A stretch of 64,000 nt of DNA from Synchiropus splendidus (Eukaryota > Chordata > Actinopteri > Syngnathiformes > Callionymidae), in the NCBI RefSeq assembly GCF_027744825.2, contig NC_071348.1, forward strand, positions 22,229,563-22,293,562, read 5' to 3'. This document shows, one piece after another, positions 24,815-39,666 of this stretch (positions are counted from its first letter, which is position 1; each line of letters begins with the position of its first letter). The notes under the pieces were generated by a model. The model was not told the DNA's origin and made no database searches. It saw only the letters and a program-made list of their open reading frames with translations. The position numbers were made by a program, and so were the translations under genes.

Positions 24815-27800
24815 ATAAGGTGGGTTTCGGAACGCCAAACATAAAAGTGTTGATAACTTTCGAAAAACACTTCAGACAGCTTAGATTTGATGTGCACCTA
24901 CTAGAAAGACCCTTTCTGCTATAGTGGGAGGTTAAAATTTCATGTTCTGAAGCTTCCCTGAAAAGTTATGGCACAATGCGTAAAAACGCTTTTCAGCCTG
25001 AGATAAGGTGGGTTTCGGAACGCCAAACATAAAAGTGTTGATAACTTTGGAAAAACACTTCAGACAGTTTAGATTTGATGTGCAACTACTAGAAAGACCC
25101 TTTCTGCTATAGTGGGAGGTTAAAATTTCATGTTCTGAAGCTTCCCTGAAAAGTTATGGCACAATGCACAAAAACGCTTTTCAGCCTGAGATAAGGTGGG
25201 TTTCGGAACGCCAAACATAAAAGTGTTAATAACTTTGGAAAAACACTTCAGACAGTTTAGATTTGATGTGCAACTACTAGAAAGACCCTTTCTGCTATAG
25301 TGGGAGGTTAAAATTTCATGTTCTGAAGCTTCCCTGAAAAGTTATGGCACAATGCACAAAAACGCTTTTCAGCCTGAGATAAGGTGGGTTTCGGAACGCC
25401 AAACATAAAAGTGTTGATAACTTTCGAAAAACACTTCAGAGAGCTTAGATTTGATGTGCACCTACTAGAAAGACCCTTTCTGCTATAGTGGGAGGTTAAA
25501 ATTTCATGTTCTGAAGCTTCCCTGAAAAGTTATGGCACAATGCGTAAAAACGCTTTTCAGCCTGAGATAAGGTGGGTTTCGGAACGCCAAACATAAAAGT
25601 GTTGATAACTTTGGAAAAACACTTCAGACAGTTTAGATTTGATGTGCAACTACTAGAAAGACCCTTTCTGCTATAGTGGGAGGTTAAAATTTCATGTTCT
25701 GAAGCTTTCCTGAAAAGTTATGGCACAATGCACAAAAACGCTTTTCAGCCTGAGATAAGGTGGGTTTCGGAACGCCAAACATAAAAGTGTTGATAACTTT
25801 TGAAAAACACTTCAGACAGCTTAGATTTGATGTGCAACTACTAGAAAGACCCTTTCTGCTATAGTGGGAGGTTAAAATTTCATGTTCTGAAGCTTTCCTG
25901 AAAAGTTATGGCACAATGCACAAAAACGCTTTTCAGCCTGAGATAAGGTGGGTTTCGGAACGCCAAACATAAAAGTGTTGATAACTTTTGAAAAACACTT
26001 CAGACAGCTTAGATTTGATGTGCAACTACTAGAAAGACCCTTTCTGCTATAGTGGGAGGTTAAAATTTCATGTTCTGAAGCTTCCCTGAAAAGTTATGGC
26101 ACAATGCACAAAAACGCTTTTCAGCCTGAGATAAGGTGGGTTTCGGAACGCCAAACATAAAAGTGTTGATAACTTTCGAAAAACACTTCAGACAGCTTAG
26201 ATTTGATGTGCACCTACTAGAAAGATCCTTTCTGCTATAGTGGGAGGTTAAAATTTCATGTTCTGAAGCTTCCCTGAAAAGTTATGGCACAATGCGTAAA
26301 AACGCTTTTCAGCCTGAGATAAGGTGGGTTTCGGAACGCCAAACATAAAAGTGTTGATAACTTTGGAAAAACACTTCAGACAGTTTAGATTTGATGTGCA
26401 ACTACTAGAAAGACCCTTTCTGCTATAGTGGGAGGTTAAAATTTCATGTTCTGAAGCTTCCCTGAAAAGTTATGGCACAATGCACAAAAACGCTTTTCAG
26501 CCTGAGATAAGGTGGGTTTCGGAACGCCAAACATAAAAGTGTTAATAACTTTGGAAAAACACTTCAGACAGTTTAGATTTGATGTGCAACTACTAGAAAG
26601 ACCCTTTCTGCTATAGTGGGAGGTTAAAATTTCATGTTCTGAAGCTTCCCTGAAAAGTTATGGCACAATGCACAAAAACGCTTTTCAGCCTGAGATAAGG
26701 TGGGTTCCGGAACGCCAAACATAAAAGTGTTAATAACTTTGGAAAAACAATTCAGACAGTTTAGATTTGATGTGCAACTACTAGAAAGACCCTTTCTACT
26801 ATAGTGGGAGGTTAAAATTTCATGTTCTGAAGCTTCCCTGAAAAGTTATGGCACAATGCACAAAAACGCTTTTCAGCCTGAGATAAGGTGGGTTTCGGAA
26901 CGCCAAACATAAAAGTGTTGATAACTTTCGAAAAACACTTCAGACAGCTTAGATTTGATGTGCACCTACTAGAAAGACCCTTTCTGCTATAGTGGGAGGT
27001 TAAAATTTCATGTTCTGAAGCTTCCCTGAAAAGTTATGGCACAATGCGTAAAAACGCTTTTCAGCCTGAGATAAGGTGGGTTTCGGAACGCCAAACATAA
27101 AAGTGTTGATAACTTTGGAAAAACACTTCAGACAGTTTAGATTTGATGTGCAACTACTAGAAAGACCCTTTCTGCTATAGTGGGAGGTTAAAATTTCATG
27201 TTCTGAAGCTTCCCTGAAAAGTTATGGCACAATGCACAAAAACGCTTTTCAGCCTGAGATAAGGTGGGTTTCGGAACGCCAAACATAAAAGTGTTAATAA
27301 CTTTGGAAAAACACTTCAGACAGTTTAGATTTGATGTGCAACTACTAGAAAGACCCTTTCTGCTATAGTGGGAGGTTAAAATTTCATGTTCTGAAGCTTC
27401 CCTGAAAAGTTATGGCACAATGCACAAAAACGCTTTTCAGCCTGAGATAAGGTGGGTTTCGGAACGCCAAACATAAAAGTGTTGATAACTTTCGAAAAAC
27501 ACTTCAGAGAGCTTAGATTTGATGTGCACCTACTAGAAAGACCCTTTCTGCTATAGTGGGAGGTTAAAATTTCATGTTCTGAAGCTTTCCTGAAAAGTTA
27601 TGGCACAATGCACAAAAACGCTTTTCAGCCTGAGATAAGGTGGGTTTCGGAACGCCAAACATAAAAGTGTTGATAACTTTTGAAAAACACTTCAGACAGC
27701 TTAGATTTGATGTGCAACTACTAGAAAGACCCTTTCTGCTATAGTGGGAGGTTAAAATTTCATGTTCTGAAGCTTCCCTGAAAAGTTATGGCACAATGCA

Positions 27801-28198
27801 CAAAAACGCTTTTCAGCCTGAGATAAGGTGGGTTTCGGAACGCCAAACATAAAAGTGTTGATAACTTTCGAAAAACACTTCAGACAGCTTAGATTTGATG
27901 TGCACCTACTAGAAAGACCCTTTCTGCTATAGTGGGAGGTTAAAATTTCATGTTCTGAAGCTTCCCTGAAAAGTTATGGCACAATGCGTAAAAACGCTTT
28001 TCAGCCTGAGATAAGGTGGGTTTCGGAACGCCAAACATAAAAGTGTTGATAACTTTGGAAAAACACTTCAGACAGTTTAGATTTGATGTGCAACTACTAG
28101 AAAGACCCTTTCTGCTATAGTGGGAGGTTAAAATTTCATGTTCTGAAGCTTCCCTGAAAAATTATGGCACAATGCACAAAAACGCTTTTCAGCCTGAG
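24815..28198. repeat. 18-unit tandem duplication, second copy (units 133-150)
   Basis: Back-to-back with the first copy and the same length, 3384 bp. It keeps the same type order and the same rare variants. Its last unit has a private G to A (AAAAATTATGG near 28161). Few differences separate the copies, which points to a recent event. Confidence 0.9.
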
Positions 28199-29138
28199 AT
28201 AAGGTGGGTTTCGGAACCCCAAACATAAAAGTGTTAATAACTTTGGAAAAACACTTCAGACAGTTTAGATTTGATGTGCAACTACTAGAAAGACCCTTTC
28301 TGCTATAGTGGGAGGTTAAAATTTCATGTTCTGAAGTTTCCCTGAAAAGTTATGGCACAATGCACAAAAACGCTTTTCAGCCTGAGATAAGGTGGGTTTC
28401 GGAACGCCAAACATAAAAGTGTTCATAACTTTCGAAAAACACTTCAGACAGCTTAGATTTGATGTGCACCTACTGGAAAGACCCTTTCTGCTATAGTGGG
28501 AGGTTAAAATTTCATGTTCTGAAGCTTCCCTGAAAAGTTATGGCACAATGCGTAAAAACGCTTTTCAGCCTGAGATAAGGTGGGTTTCGGAACGCCAAAC
28601 ATAAAAGTGTTGATAACTTTGGAAAAACACTTCAGACAGTTTAGATTTGATGTGCAACTACTAGAAAGACCCTTTCTGCTATAGTGGGAGGTTAAAATTT
28701 CATGTTCTGAAGCTTCCCTGAAAAGTTATGGCACAATGCACAAAAACGCTTTTCAGCCTGAGATAAGGTGGGTTTCGGAACGCCAAACATAAAAGTGTTA
28801 ATAACTTTGGAAAAACACTTCAGACAGTTTAGATTTGATGTGCAACTACTAGAAAGACCCTTTCTGCTATAGTGGGAGGTTAAAATTTCATGTTCTGAAG
28901 CTTCCCTGAAAAGTTATGGCACAATGCACAAAAACGCTTTTCAGCCTGAGATAAGGTGGGTTTCGGAACGCCAAACATAAAAGTGTTGATAACTTTCGAA
29001 AAACACTTCAGAGAGCTTAGATTTGATGTGCACCTACTAGAAAGACCCTTTCTGCTATAGTGGGAGGTTAAAATTTCATGTTCTGAAGCTTCCCTGAAAA
29101 GTTATGGCACAATGCGTAAAAACGCTTTTCAGCCTGAG

Positions 29139-32100
29139 ATAAGGTGGGTTTCGGAACGCCAAACATAAAAGTGTTGATAACTTTGGAAAAACACTTCAGA
29201 CAGTTTAGATTTGATGTGCAACTACTAGAAAGACCCTTTCTGCTATAGTGGGAGGTTAAAATTTCATGTTCTGAAGCTTTCCTGAAAAGTTATGGCACAA
29301 TGCACAAAAACGCTTTTCAGCCTGAGATAAGGTGGGTTTCGGAACGCCAAACATAAAAGTGTTGATAACTTTTGAAAAACACTTCAGACAGCTTAGATTT
29401 GATGTGCAACTACTAGAAAGACCCTTTCTGCTATAGTGGGAGGTTAAAATTTCATGTTCTGAAGCTTCCCTGAAAAGTTATGGCACAATGCACAAAAACG
29501 CTTTTCAGCCTGAGATAAGGTGGGTTTCGGAACGCCAAACATAAAAGTGTTGATAACTTTGGAAAAACACTTCAGACAGTTTAGATTTGATGTGCAACTA
29601 CTAGAAAGACCCTTTCTGCTATAGTGGGAGGTTAAAATTTCATGTTCTGAAGCTTCCCTGAAAAGTTATGGCACAATGCACAAAAACGCTTTTCAGCCTG
29701 AGATAAGGTGGGTTTCGGAACGCCAAACATAAAAGTGTTGATAACTTTGGAAAAACACTTCAGAGAGCTTAGATTTGATGTGCACCTACTAGAAAGACCC
29801 TTTCTGCTATAGTGGGAGGTTAAAATTTCATGTTCTGAAGCTTCCCTGAAAAGTTATGGCACAATGCGTAAAAACGCTTTTCAGCCTGAGATAAGGTGGG
29901 TTTCGGAACGCCAAACATAAAAGTGTTGATAACTTTGGAAAAACACTTCAGACAGTTTAGATTTGATGTGCAACTACTAGAAAGACCCTTTCTGCTATAG
30001 TGGGAGGTTAAAATTTCATGTTCTGAAGCTTTCCTGAAAAGTTATGGCACAATGCACAAAAACGCTTTTCAGCCTGAGATAAGGTGGGTTTCGGAACGCC
30101 AAACATAAAAGTGTTGATAACTTTTGAAAAACACTTCAGACAGCTTAGATTTGATGTGCAACTACTAGAAAGACCCTTTCTGCTATAGTGGGAGGTTAAA
30201 ATGTCATGTTGTGAAGCTTCCCTGAAAAGTTATGGCACAATGCACAAAAACGCTTTTCAGCCTGAGATAAGGTGGGTTTCGGAACGCCAAACATAAAAGT
30301 GTTGATAACTTTGGAAAAACACTTCAAACAGTTTAGATTTGATGTGCAACTACTAGAAAGACCCTTTCTGCTATAGTGGGAGGTTAAAATTTCATGTTCT
30401 GAAGCTTCCCTGAAAAGTTATGGCACAATGCACAAAAACGCTTTTCAGCCTGAGATAAGGTGGGTTTCGGAACGCCAAACATAAAAGTGTTGATAACTTT
30501 CGAAAAACACTTCAGAGAGCTTAGATTTGATGTGCACCTACTAGAAAGACCCTTTCTGCTATAGTGGGAGGTTAAAATTTCATGTTCTGAAGCTTTCCTG
30601 AAAAGTTATGGCACAATGCACAAGAACGCTTTTCAGCCTGAGATAAGGTGGGTTTCGGAACGCCAAACATAAAAGTGTTGATAACTTTCGAAAAACACTT
30701 CAGAGAGCTTAGATTTGATGTGCACCTACTAGAAAGACCCTTTCTGCTATAGTGGGAGGTTAAAATTTCATGTTCTGAAGCTTTCCTGAAAAGTTATGGC
30801 ACAATGCACAAAAACGCTTTTCAGCCTGAGATAAGGTGGGTTTCGGAACGCCAAACATAAAAGTGTTGATAACTTTCGAAAAACACTTCAGAGAGCTTAG
30901 ATTTGATGTGCACCTACTAGAAAGACCCTTTCTGCTATAGTGGGAGGTTAAAATTTCATGTTCTGAAGCTTCCCTGAAAAGTTATGGCACAATGCGTAAA
31001 AACGCTTTTCAGCCTGAGATAAGGTGGGTTTCGGAACGCCAAACATAAAAGTGTTGATAACTTTGGAAAAACACTTCAGACAGCTTAGATTTGATGTGCA
31101 ACTACTAGAAAGACCCTTTCTGCTATAGTGGGAGGTTAAAATTTCATGTTCTGAAGCTTCCCTGAAAAGTTATGGCACAATGCACAAAAACGCTTTTCAG
31201 CCTGAGATAAGGTGGGTTTCGGAACGCCAAACATAAAAGTGTTGATAACTTTCGAAAAACACTTCAGACAGCTTAGATTTGATGTGCACCTACTAGAAAG
31301 ACCCTTTCTGCTATAGTGGGAGGTTAAAATTTCATGTTCTGAAGCTTCCCTGAAAAGTTATGGCACAATGCACAAAAACGCTTTTCAGCCTGAGATAAGG
31401 TGGGTTTCGGAACGCCAAACATAAAAGTGTTGATAACTTTGGAAAAACACTTCAGACAGTTTAGATTTGATGTGCAACTACTAGAAAGACCCTTTCTGCT
31501 ATAGTGGGAGGTTAAAATTTCATGTTCTGAAGCTTTCCTGAAAAGTTATGGCACAATGCACAAAAACGCTTTTCAGCCTGAGATAAGGTGGGTTTCGGAA
31601 CGCCAAACATAAAAGTGTTGATAACTTTTGAAAAACACTTCAGACAGCTTAGATTTGATGTGCAACTACTAGAAAGACCCTTTCTGCTATAGTGGGAGGT
31701 TAAAATTTCATGTTCTGAAGCTTCCCTGAAAAGTTATGGCACAATGCACAAAAACGCTTTTCAGCCTGAGATAAGGTGGGTTTCGGAACGCCAAACATAA
31801 AAGTGTTGATAACTTTGGAAAAACACTTCAGACAGTTTAGATTTGATGTGCAACTACTAGAAAGACCCTTTCTGCTATAGTGGGAGGTTAAAATTTCATG
31901 TTCTGAAGCTTCCCTGAAAAGTTATGGCACAATGCACAAAAACGCTTTTCAGCCTGAGATAAGGTGGGTTTCGGAACGCCAAACATAAAAGTGTTGATAA
32001 CTTTCGAAAAACACTTCAGAGAGCTTAGATTTGATGTGCACCTACTAGAAAGACCCTTTCTGCTATAGTGGGAGGTTAAAATTTCATGTTCTGAAGCTTC

Positions 32101-34402
32101 CCTGAAAAGTTATGGCACAATGCGTAAAAACGCTTTTCAGCCTGAGATAAGGTGGGTTTCGGAACGCCAAACATAAAAGTGTTGATAACTTTGGAAAAAC
32201 ACTTCAGACAGTTTAGATTTGATGTGCAACTACTAGAAAGACCCTTTCTGCTATAGTGGGAGGTTAAAATTTCATGTTCTGAAGCTTTCCTGAAAAGTTA
32301 TGGCACAATGCACAAAAACGCTTTTCAGCCTGAGATAAGGTGGGTTTCGGAACGCCAAACATAAAAGTGTTGATAACTTTTGAAAAACACTTCAGACAGC
32401 TTAGATTTGATGTGCAACTACTAGAAAGACCCTTTCTGCTATAGTGGGAGGTTAAAATTTCATGTTCTGAAGCTTCCCTGAAAAGTTATGGCACAATGCA
32501 CAAAAACGCTTTTCAGCCTGAGATAAGGTGGGTTTCGGAACGCCAAACATAAAAGTGTTGATAACTTTGGAAAAACACTTCAGACAGTTTAGATTTGATG
32601 TGCAACTACTAGAAAGACCCTTTCTGCTATAGTGGGAGGTTAAAATTTCATGTTCTGAAGCTTCCCTGAAAAGTTATGGCACAATGCACAAAAACGCTTT
32701 TCAGCCTGAGATAAGGTGGGTTTCGGAACGCCAAACATAAAAGTGTTGATAACTTTCGAAAAACACTTCAGAGAGCTTAGATTTGATGTGCACCTACTAG
32801 AAAGACCCTTTCTGCTATAGTGGGAGGTTAAAATTTCATGTTCTGAAGCTTTCCTGAAAAGTTATGGCACAATGCACAAGAACGCTTTTCAGCCTGAGAT
32901 AAGGTGGGTTTCGGAACGCCAAACATAAAAGTGTTGATAACTTTCGAAAAACACTTCAGAGAGCTTAGATTTGATGTGCACCTACTAGAAAGACCCTTTC
33001 TGCTATAGTGGGAGGTTAAAATTTCATGTTCTGAAGCTTTCCTGAAAAGTTATGGCACAATGCACAAAAACGCTTTTCAGCCTGAGATAAGGTGGGTTTC
33101 GGAACGCCAAACATAAAAGTGTTGATAACTTTCGAAAAACACTTCAGAGAGCTTAGATTTGATGTGCACCTACTAGAAAGACCCTTTCTGCTATAGTGGG
33201 AGGTTAAAATTTCATGTTCTGAAGCTTCCCTGAAAAGTTATGGCACAATGCGTAAAAACGCTTTTCAGCCTGAGATAAGGTGGGTTTCGGAACGCCAAAC
33301 ATAAAAGTGTTGATAACTTTGGAAAAACACTTCAGACAGCTTAGATTTGATGTGCAACTACTAGAAAGACCCTTTCTGCTATAGTGGGAGGTTAAAATTT
33401 CATGTTCTGAAGCTTCCCTGAAAAGTTATGGCACAATGCACAAAAACGCTTTTCAGCCTGAGATAAGGTGGGTTTCGGAACGCCAAACATAAAAGTGTTG
33501 ATAACTTTCGAAAAACACTTCAGACAGCTTAGATTTGATGTGCACCTACTAGAAAGACCCTTTCTGCTATAGTGGGAGGTTAAAATTTCATGTTCTGAAG
33601 CTTTCCTGAAAAGTTATGGCACAATGCACAAGAACGCTTTTCAGCCTGAGATAAGGTGGGTTTCGGAACGCCAAACATAAAAGTGTTGATAACTTTCGAA
33701 AAACACTTCAGAGAGCTTAGATTTGATGTGCACCTACTAGAAAGACCCTTTCTGCTATAGTGGGAGGTTAAAATTTCATGTTCTGAAGCTTTCCTGAAAA
33801 GTTATGGCACAATGCACAAAAACGCTTTTCAGCCTGAGATAAGGTGGGTTTCGGAACGCCAAACATAAAAGTGTTGATAACTTTCGAAAAACACTTCAGA
33901 GAGCTTAGATTTGATGTGCACCTACTAGAAAGACCCTTTCTGCTATAGTGGGAGGTTAAAATTTCATGTTCTGAAGCTTCCCTGAAAAGTTATGGCACAA
34001 TGCGTAAAAACGCATTTCAGCCTGAGATAAGGTGGGTTTCGGAACGCCAAACATAAAAGTGTTGATAACTTTGGAAAAACACTTCAGACAGCTTAGATTT
34101 GATGTGCAACTACTAGAAAGACCCTTTCTGCTATAGTGGGAGGTTAAAATTTCATGTTCTGAAGCTTCCCTGAAAAGTTATGGCACAATGCACAAAAACG
34201 CTTTTCAGCCTGAGATAAGGTGGGTTTCGGAACGCCAAACATAAAAGTGTTGATAACTTTCGAAAAACACTTCAGACAGCTTAGATTTGATGTGCACCTA
34301 CTAGAAAGACCCTTTCTGCTATAGTGGGAGGTTAAAATTTCATGTTCTGAAGCTTCCCTGAAAAGTTATGGCACAATGCACAAAAACGCTTTTCAGCCTG
34401 AG
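29139..34402. repeat. 28-unit tandem duplication, first copy (units 156-183)
   Basis: A 5264-bp block repeated immediately downstream. Rare variants shared at an offset of exactly 5264: ATGTCATG (30203 and 35467), GTTGTGAAG (30211 and 35475), CAAACAG (30327 and 35591), CGCATTTCAG (34014 and 39278), plus G170 in five matching units per copy pair series. Matching type order continues three units past the end of the second copy, giving 31 matching units. I saw no private difference between the copies by eye. Inside it, Ct(G170)-Ct-C-Ac occurs at 30455, 32711 and, with a C2-like first unit, 33463. Confidence 0.92.
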
Positions 34403-37400
34403 ATAAGGTGGGTTTCGGAACGCCAAACATAAAAGTGTTGATAACTTTGGAAAAACACTTCAGACAGTTTAGATTTGATGTGCAACTACTAGAAAGACCC
34501 TTTCTGCTATAGTGGGAGGTTAAAATTTCATGTTCTGAAGCTTTCCTGAAAAGTTATGGCACAATGCACAAAAACGCTTTTCAGCCTGAGATAAGGTGGG
34601 TTTCGGAACGCCAAACATAAAAGTGTTGATAACTTTTGAAAAACACTTCAGACAGCTTAGATTTGATGTGCAACTACTAGAAAGACCCTTTCTGCTATAG
34701 TGGGAGGTTAAAATTTCATGTTCTGAAGCTTCCCTGAAAAGTTATGGCACAATGCACAAAAACGCTTTTCAGCCTGAGATAAGGTGGGTTTCGGAACGCC
34801 AAACATAAAAGTGTTGATAACTTTGGAAAAACACTTCAGACAGTTTAGATTTGATGTGCAACTACTAGAAAGACCCTTTCTGCTATAGTGGGAGGTTAAA
34901 ATTTCATGTTCTGAAGCTTCCCTGAAAAGTTATGGCACAATGCACAAAAACGCTTTTCAGCCTGAGATAAGGTGGGTTTCGGAACGCCAAACATAAAAGT
35001 GTTGATAACTTTGGAAAAACACTTCAGAGAGCTTAGATTTGATGTGCACCTACTAGAAAGACCCTTTCTGCTATAGTGGGAGGTTAAAATTTCATGTTCT
35101 GAAGCTTCCCTGAAAAGTTATGGCACAATGCGTAAAAACGCTTTTCAGCCTGAGATAAGGTGGGTTTCGGAACGCCAAACATAAAAGTGTTGATAACTTT
35201 GGAAAAACACTTCAGACAGTTTAGATTTGATGTGCAACTACTAGAAAGACCCTTTCTGCTATAGTGGGAGGTTAAAATTTCATGTTCTGAAGCTTTCCTG
35301 AAAAGTTATGGCACAATGCACAAAAACGCTTTTCAGCCTGAGATAAGGTGGGTTTCGGAACGCCAAACATAAAAGTGTTGATAACTTTTGAAAAACACTT
35401 CAGACAGCTTAGATTTGATGTGCAACTACTAGAAAGACCCTTTCTGCTATAGTGGGAGGTTAAAATGTCATGTTGTGAAGCTTCCCTGAAAAGTTATGGC
35501 ACAATGCACAAAAACGCTTTTCAGCCTGAGATAAGGTGGGTTTCGGAACGCCAAACATAAAAGTGTTGATAACTTTGGAAAAACACTTCAAACAGTTTAG
35601 ATTTGATGTGCAACTACTAGAAAGACCCTTTCTGCTATAGTGGGAGGTTAAAATTTCATGTTCTGAAGCTTCCCTGAAAAGTTATGGCACAATGCACAAA
35701 AACGCTTTTCAGCCTGAGATAAGGTGGGTTTCGGAACGCCAAACATAAAAGTGTTGATAACTTTCGAAAAACACTTCAGAGAGCTTAGATTTGATGTGCA
35801 CCTACTAGAAAGACCCTTTCTGCTATAGTGGGAGGTTAAAATTTCATGTTCTGAAGCTTTCCTGAAAAGTTATGGCACAATGCACAAGAACGCTTTTCAG
35901 CCTGAGATAAGGTGGGTTTCGGAACGCCAAACATAAAAGTGTTGATAACTTTCGAAAAACACTTCAGAGAGCTTAGATTTGATGTGCACCTACTAGAAAG
36001 ACCCTTTCTGCTATAGTGGGAGGTTAAAATTTCATGTTCTGAAGCTTTCCTGAAAAGTTATGGCACAATGCACAAAAACGCTTTTCAGCCTGAGATAAGG
36101 TGGGTTTCGGAACGCCAAACATAAAAGTGTTGATAACTTTCGAAAAACACTTCAGAGAGCTTAGATTTGATGTGCACCTACTAGAAAGACCCTTTCTGCT
36201 ATAGTGGGAGGTTAAAATTTCATGTTCTGAAGCTTCCCTGAAAAGTTATGGCACAATGCGTAAAAACGCTTTTCAGCCTGAGATAAGGTGGGTTTCGGAA
36301 CGCCAAACATAAAAGTGTTGATAACTTTGGAAAAACACTTCAGACAGCTTAGATTTGATGTGCAACTACTAGAAAGACCCTTTCTGCTATAGTGGGAGGT
36401 TAAAATTTCATGTTCTGAAGCTTCCCTGAAAAGTTATGGCACAATGCACAAAAACGCTTTTCAGCCTGAGATAAGGTGGGTTTCGGAACGCCAAACATAA
36501 AAGTGTTGATAACTTTCGAAAAACACTTCAGACAGCTTAGATTTGATGTGCACCTACTAGAAAGACCCTTTCTGCTATAGTGGGAGGTTAAAATTTCATG
36601 TTCTGAAGCTTCCCTGAAAAGTTATGGCACAATGCACAAAAACGCTTTTCAGCCTGAGATAAGGTGGGTTTCGGAACGCCAAACATAAAAGTGTTGATAA
36701 CTTTGGAAAAACACTTCAGACAGTTTAGATTTGATGTGCAACTACTAGAAAGACCCTTTCTGCTATAGTGGGAGGTTAAAATTTCATGTTCTGAAGCTTT
36801 CCTGAAAAGTTATGGCACAATGCACAAAAACGCTTTTCAGCCTGAGATAAGGTGGGTTTCGGAACGCCAAACATAAAAGTGTTGATAACTTTTGAAAAAC
36901 ACTTCAGACAGCTTAGATTTGATGTGCAACTACTAGAAAGACCCTTTCTGCTATAGTGGGAGGTTAAAATTTCATGTTCTGAAGCTTCCCTGAAAAGTTA
37001 TGGCACAATGCACAAAAACGCTTTTCAGCCTGAGATAAGGTGGGTTTCGGAACGCCAAACATAAAAGTGTTGATAACTTTGGAAAAACACTTCAGACAGT
37101 TTAGATTTGATGTGCAACTACTAGAAAGACCCTTTCTGCTATAGTGGGAGGTTAAAATTTCATGTTCTGAAGCTTCCCTGAAAAGTTATGGCACAATGCA
37201 CAAAAACGCTTTTCAGCCTGAGATAAGGTGGGTTTCGGAACGCCAAACATAAAAGTGTTGATAACTTTCGAAAAACACTTCAGAGAGCTTAGATTTGATG
37301 TGCACCTACTAGAAAGACCCTTTCTGCTATAGTGGGAGGTTAAAATTTCATGTTCTGAAGCTTCCCTGAAAAGTTATGGCACAATGCGTAAAAACGCTTT

Positions 37401-39666
37401 TCAGCCTGAGATAAGGTGGGTTTCGGAACGCCAAACATAAAAGTGTTGATAACTTTGGAAAAACACTTCAGACAGTTTAGATTTGATGTGCAACTACTAG
37501 AAAGACCCTTTCTGCTATAGTGGGAGGTTAAAATTTCATGTTCTGAAGCTTTCCTGAAAAGTTATGGCACAATGCACAAAAACGCTTTTCAGCCTGAGAT
37601 AAGGTGGGTTTCGGAACGCCAAACATAAAAGTGTTGATAACTTTTGAAAAACACTTCAGACAGCTTAGATTTGATGTGCAACTACTAGAAAGACCCTTTC
37701 TGCTATAGTGGGAGGTTAAAATTTCATGTTCTGAAGCTTCCCTGAAAAGTTATGGCACAATGCACAAAAACGCTTTTCAGCCTGAGATAAGGTGGGTTTC
37801 GGAACGCCAAACATAAAAGTGTTGATAACTTTGGAAAAACACTTCAGACAGTTTAGATTTGATGTGCAACTACTAGAAAGACCCTTTCTGCTATAGTGGG
37901 AGGTTAAAATTTCATGTTCTGAAGCTTCCCTGAAAAGTTATGGCACAATGCACAAAAACGCTTTTCAGCCTGAGATAAGGTGGGTTTCGGAACGCCAAAC
38001 ATAAAAGTGTTGATAACTTTCGAAAAACACTTCAGAGAGCTTAGATTTGATGTGCACCTACTAGAAAGACCCTTTCTGCTATAGTGGGAGGTTAAAATTT
38101 CATGTTCTGAAGCTTTCCTGAAAAGTTATGGCACAATGCACAAGAACGCTTTTCAGCCTGAGATAAGGTGGGTTTCGGAACGCCAAACATAAAAGTGTTG
38201 ATAACTTTCGAAAAACACTTCAGAGAGCTTAGATTTGATGTGCACCTACTAGAAAGACCCTTTCTGCTATAGTGGGAGGTTAAAATTTCATGTTCTGAAG
38301 CTTTCCTGAAAAGTTATGGCACAATGCACAAAAACGCTTTTCAGCCTGAGATAAGGTGGGTTTCGGAACGCCAAACATAAAAGTGTTGATAACTTTCGAA
38401 AAACACTTCAGAGAGCTTAGATTTGATGTGCACCTACTAGAAAGACCCTTTCTGCTATAGTGGGAGGTTAAAATTTCATGTTCTGAAGCTTCCCTGAAAA
38501 GTTATGGCACAATGCGTAAAAACGCTTTTCAGCCTGAGATAAGGTGGGTTTCGGAACGCCAAACATAAAAGTGTTGATAACTTTGGAAAAACACTTCAGA
38601 CAGCTTAGATTTGATGTGCAACTACTAGAAAGACCCTTTCTGCTATAGTGGGAGGTTAAAATTTCATGTTCTGAAGCTTCCCTGAAAAGTTATGGCACAA
38701 TGCACAAAAACGCTTTTCAGCCTGAGATAAGGTGGGTTTCGGAACGCCAAACATAAAAGTGTTGATAACTTTCGAAAAACACTTCAGACAGCTTAGATTT
38801 GATGTGCACCTACTAGAAAGACCCTTTCTGCTATAGTGGGAGGTTAAAATTTCATGTTCTGAAGCTTTCCTGAAAAGTTATGGCACAATGCACAAGAACG
38901 CTTTTCAGCCTGAGATAAGGTGGGTTTCGGAACGCCAAACATAAAAGTGTTGATAACTTTCGAAAAACACTTCAGAGAGCTTAGATTTGATGTGCACCTA
39001 CTAGAAAGACCCTTTCTGCTATAGTGGGAGGTTAAAATTTCATGTTCTGAAGCTTTCCTGAAAAGTTATGGCACAATGCACAAAAACGCTTTTCAGCCTG
39101 AGATAAGGTGGGTTTCGGAACGCCAAACATAAAAGTGTTGATAACTTTCGAAAAACACTTCAGAGAGCTTAGATTTGATGTGCACCTACTAGAAAGACCC
39201 TTTCTGCTATAGTGGGAGGTTAAAATTTCATGTTCTGAAGCTTCCCTGAAAAGTTATGGCACAATGCGTAAAAACGCATTTCAGCCTGAGATAAGGTGGG
39301 TTTCGGAACGCCAAACATAAAAGTGTTGATAACTTTGGAAAAACACTTCAGACAGCTTAGATTTGATGTGCAACTACTAGAAAGACCCTTTCTGCTATAG
39401 TGGGAGGTTAAAATTTCATGTTCTGAAGCTTCCCTGAAAAGTTATGGCACAATGCACAAAAACGCTTTTCAGCCTGAGATAAGGTGGGTTTCGGAACGCC
39501 AAACATAAAAGTGTTGATAACTTTCGAAAAACACTTCAGACAGCTTAGATTTGATGTGCACCTACTAGAAAGACCCTTTCTGCTATAGTGGGAGGTTAAA
39601 ATTTCATGTTCTGAAGCTTCCCTGAAAAGTTATGGCACAATGCACAAAAACGCTTTTCAGCCTGAG
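34403..39666. repeat. 28-unit tandem duplication, second copy (units 184-211)
   Basis: Directly follows the first copy with the same length, unit order and rare variants. Homology runs on through units 212-214 (39667-40230), which match the start of both copies, then stops: unit 215 is Ct where the first series has a G47/G63 chimera. Because the copies look identical, this is the best candidate for the youngest large event in the window, or for an assembly duplication. Confidence 0.92.

Larger units (their letters stand above)
12031..29138. repeat. Domain II: B-rich array with 6-unit order (units 65-155)
   Basis: Type order here is built from C2-A-B-C-D-E (six units, 1128 bp), complete for instance at 12595-13722 and 15039-16166. 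A shorter C2-A-B module (564 bp) and D-E-A-C segments also occur. The domain opens with a C2* unit (G42 at 12072), and eight units later an E* unit also carries G42 (13576); this pairing recurs about 29 kb away. It contains the 8-unit-offset repeat near 19-22 kb and the exact 18-unit duplication at 21431-28198. No gene or transposon interrupts it. Confidence 0.75.
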
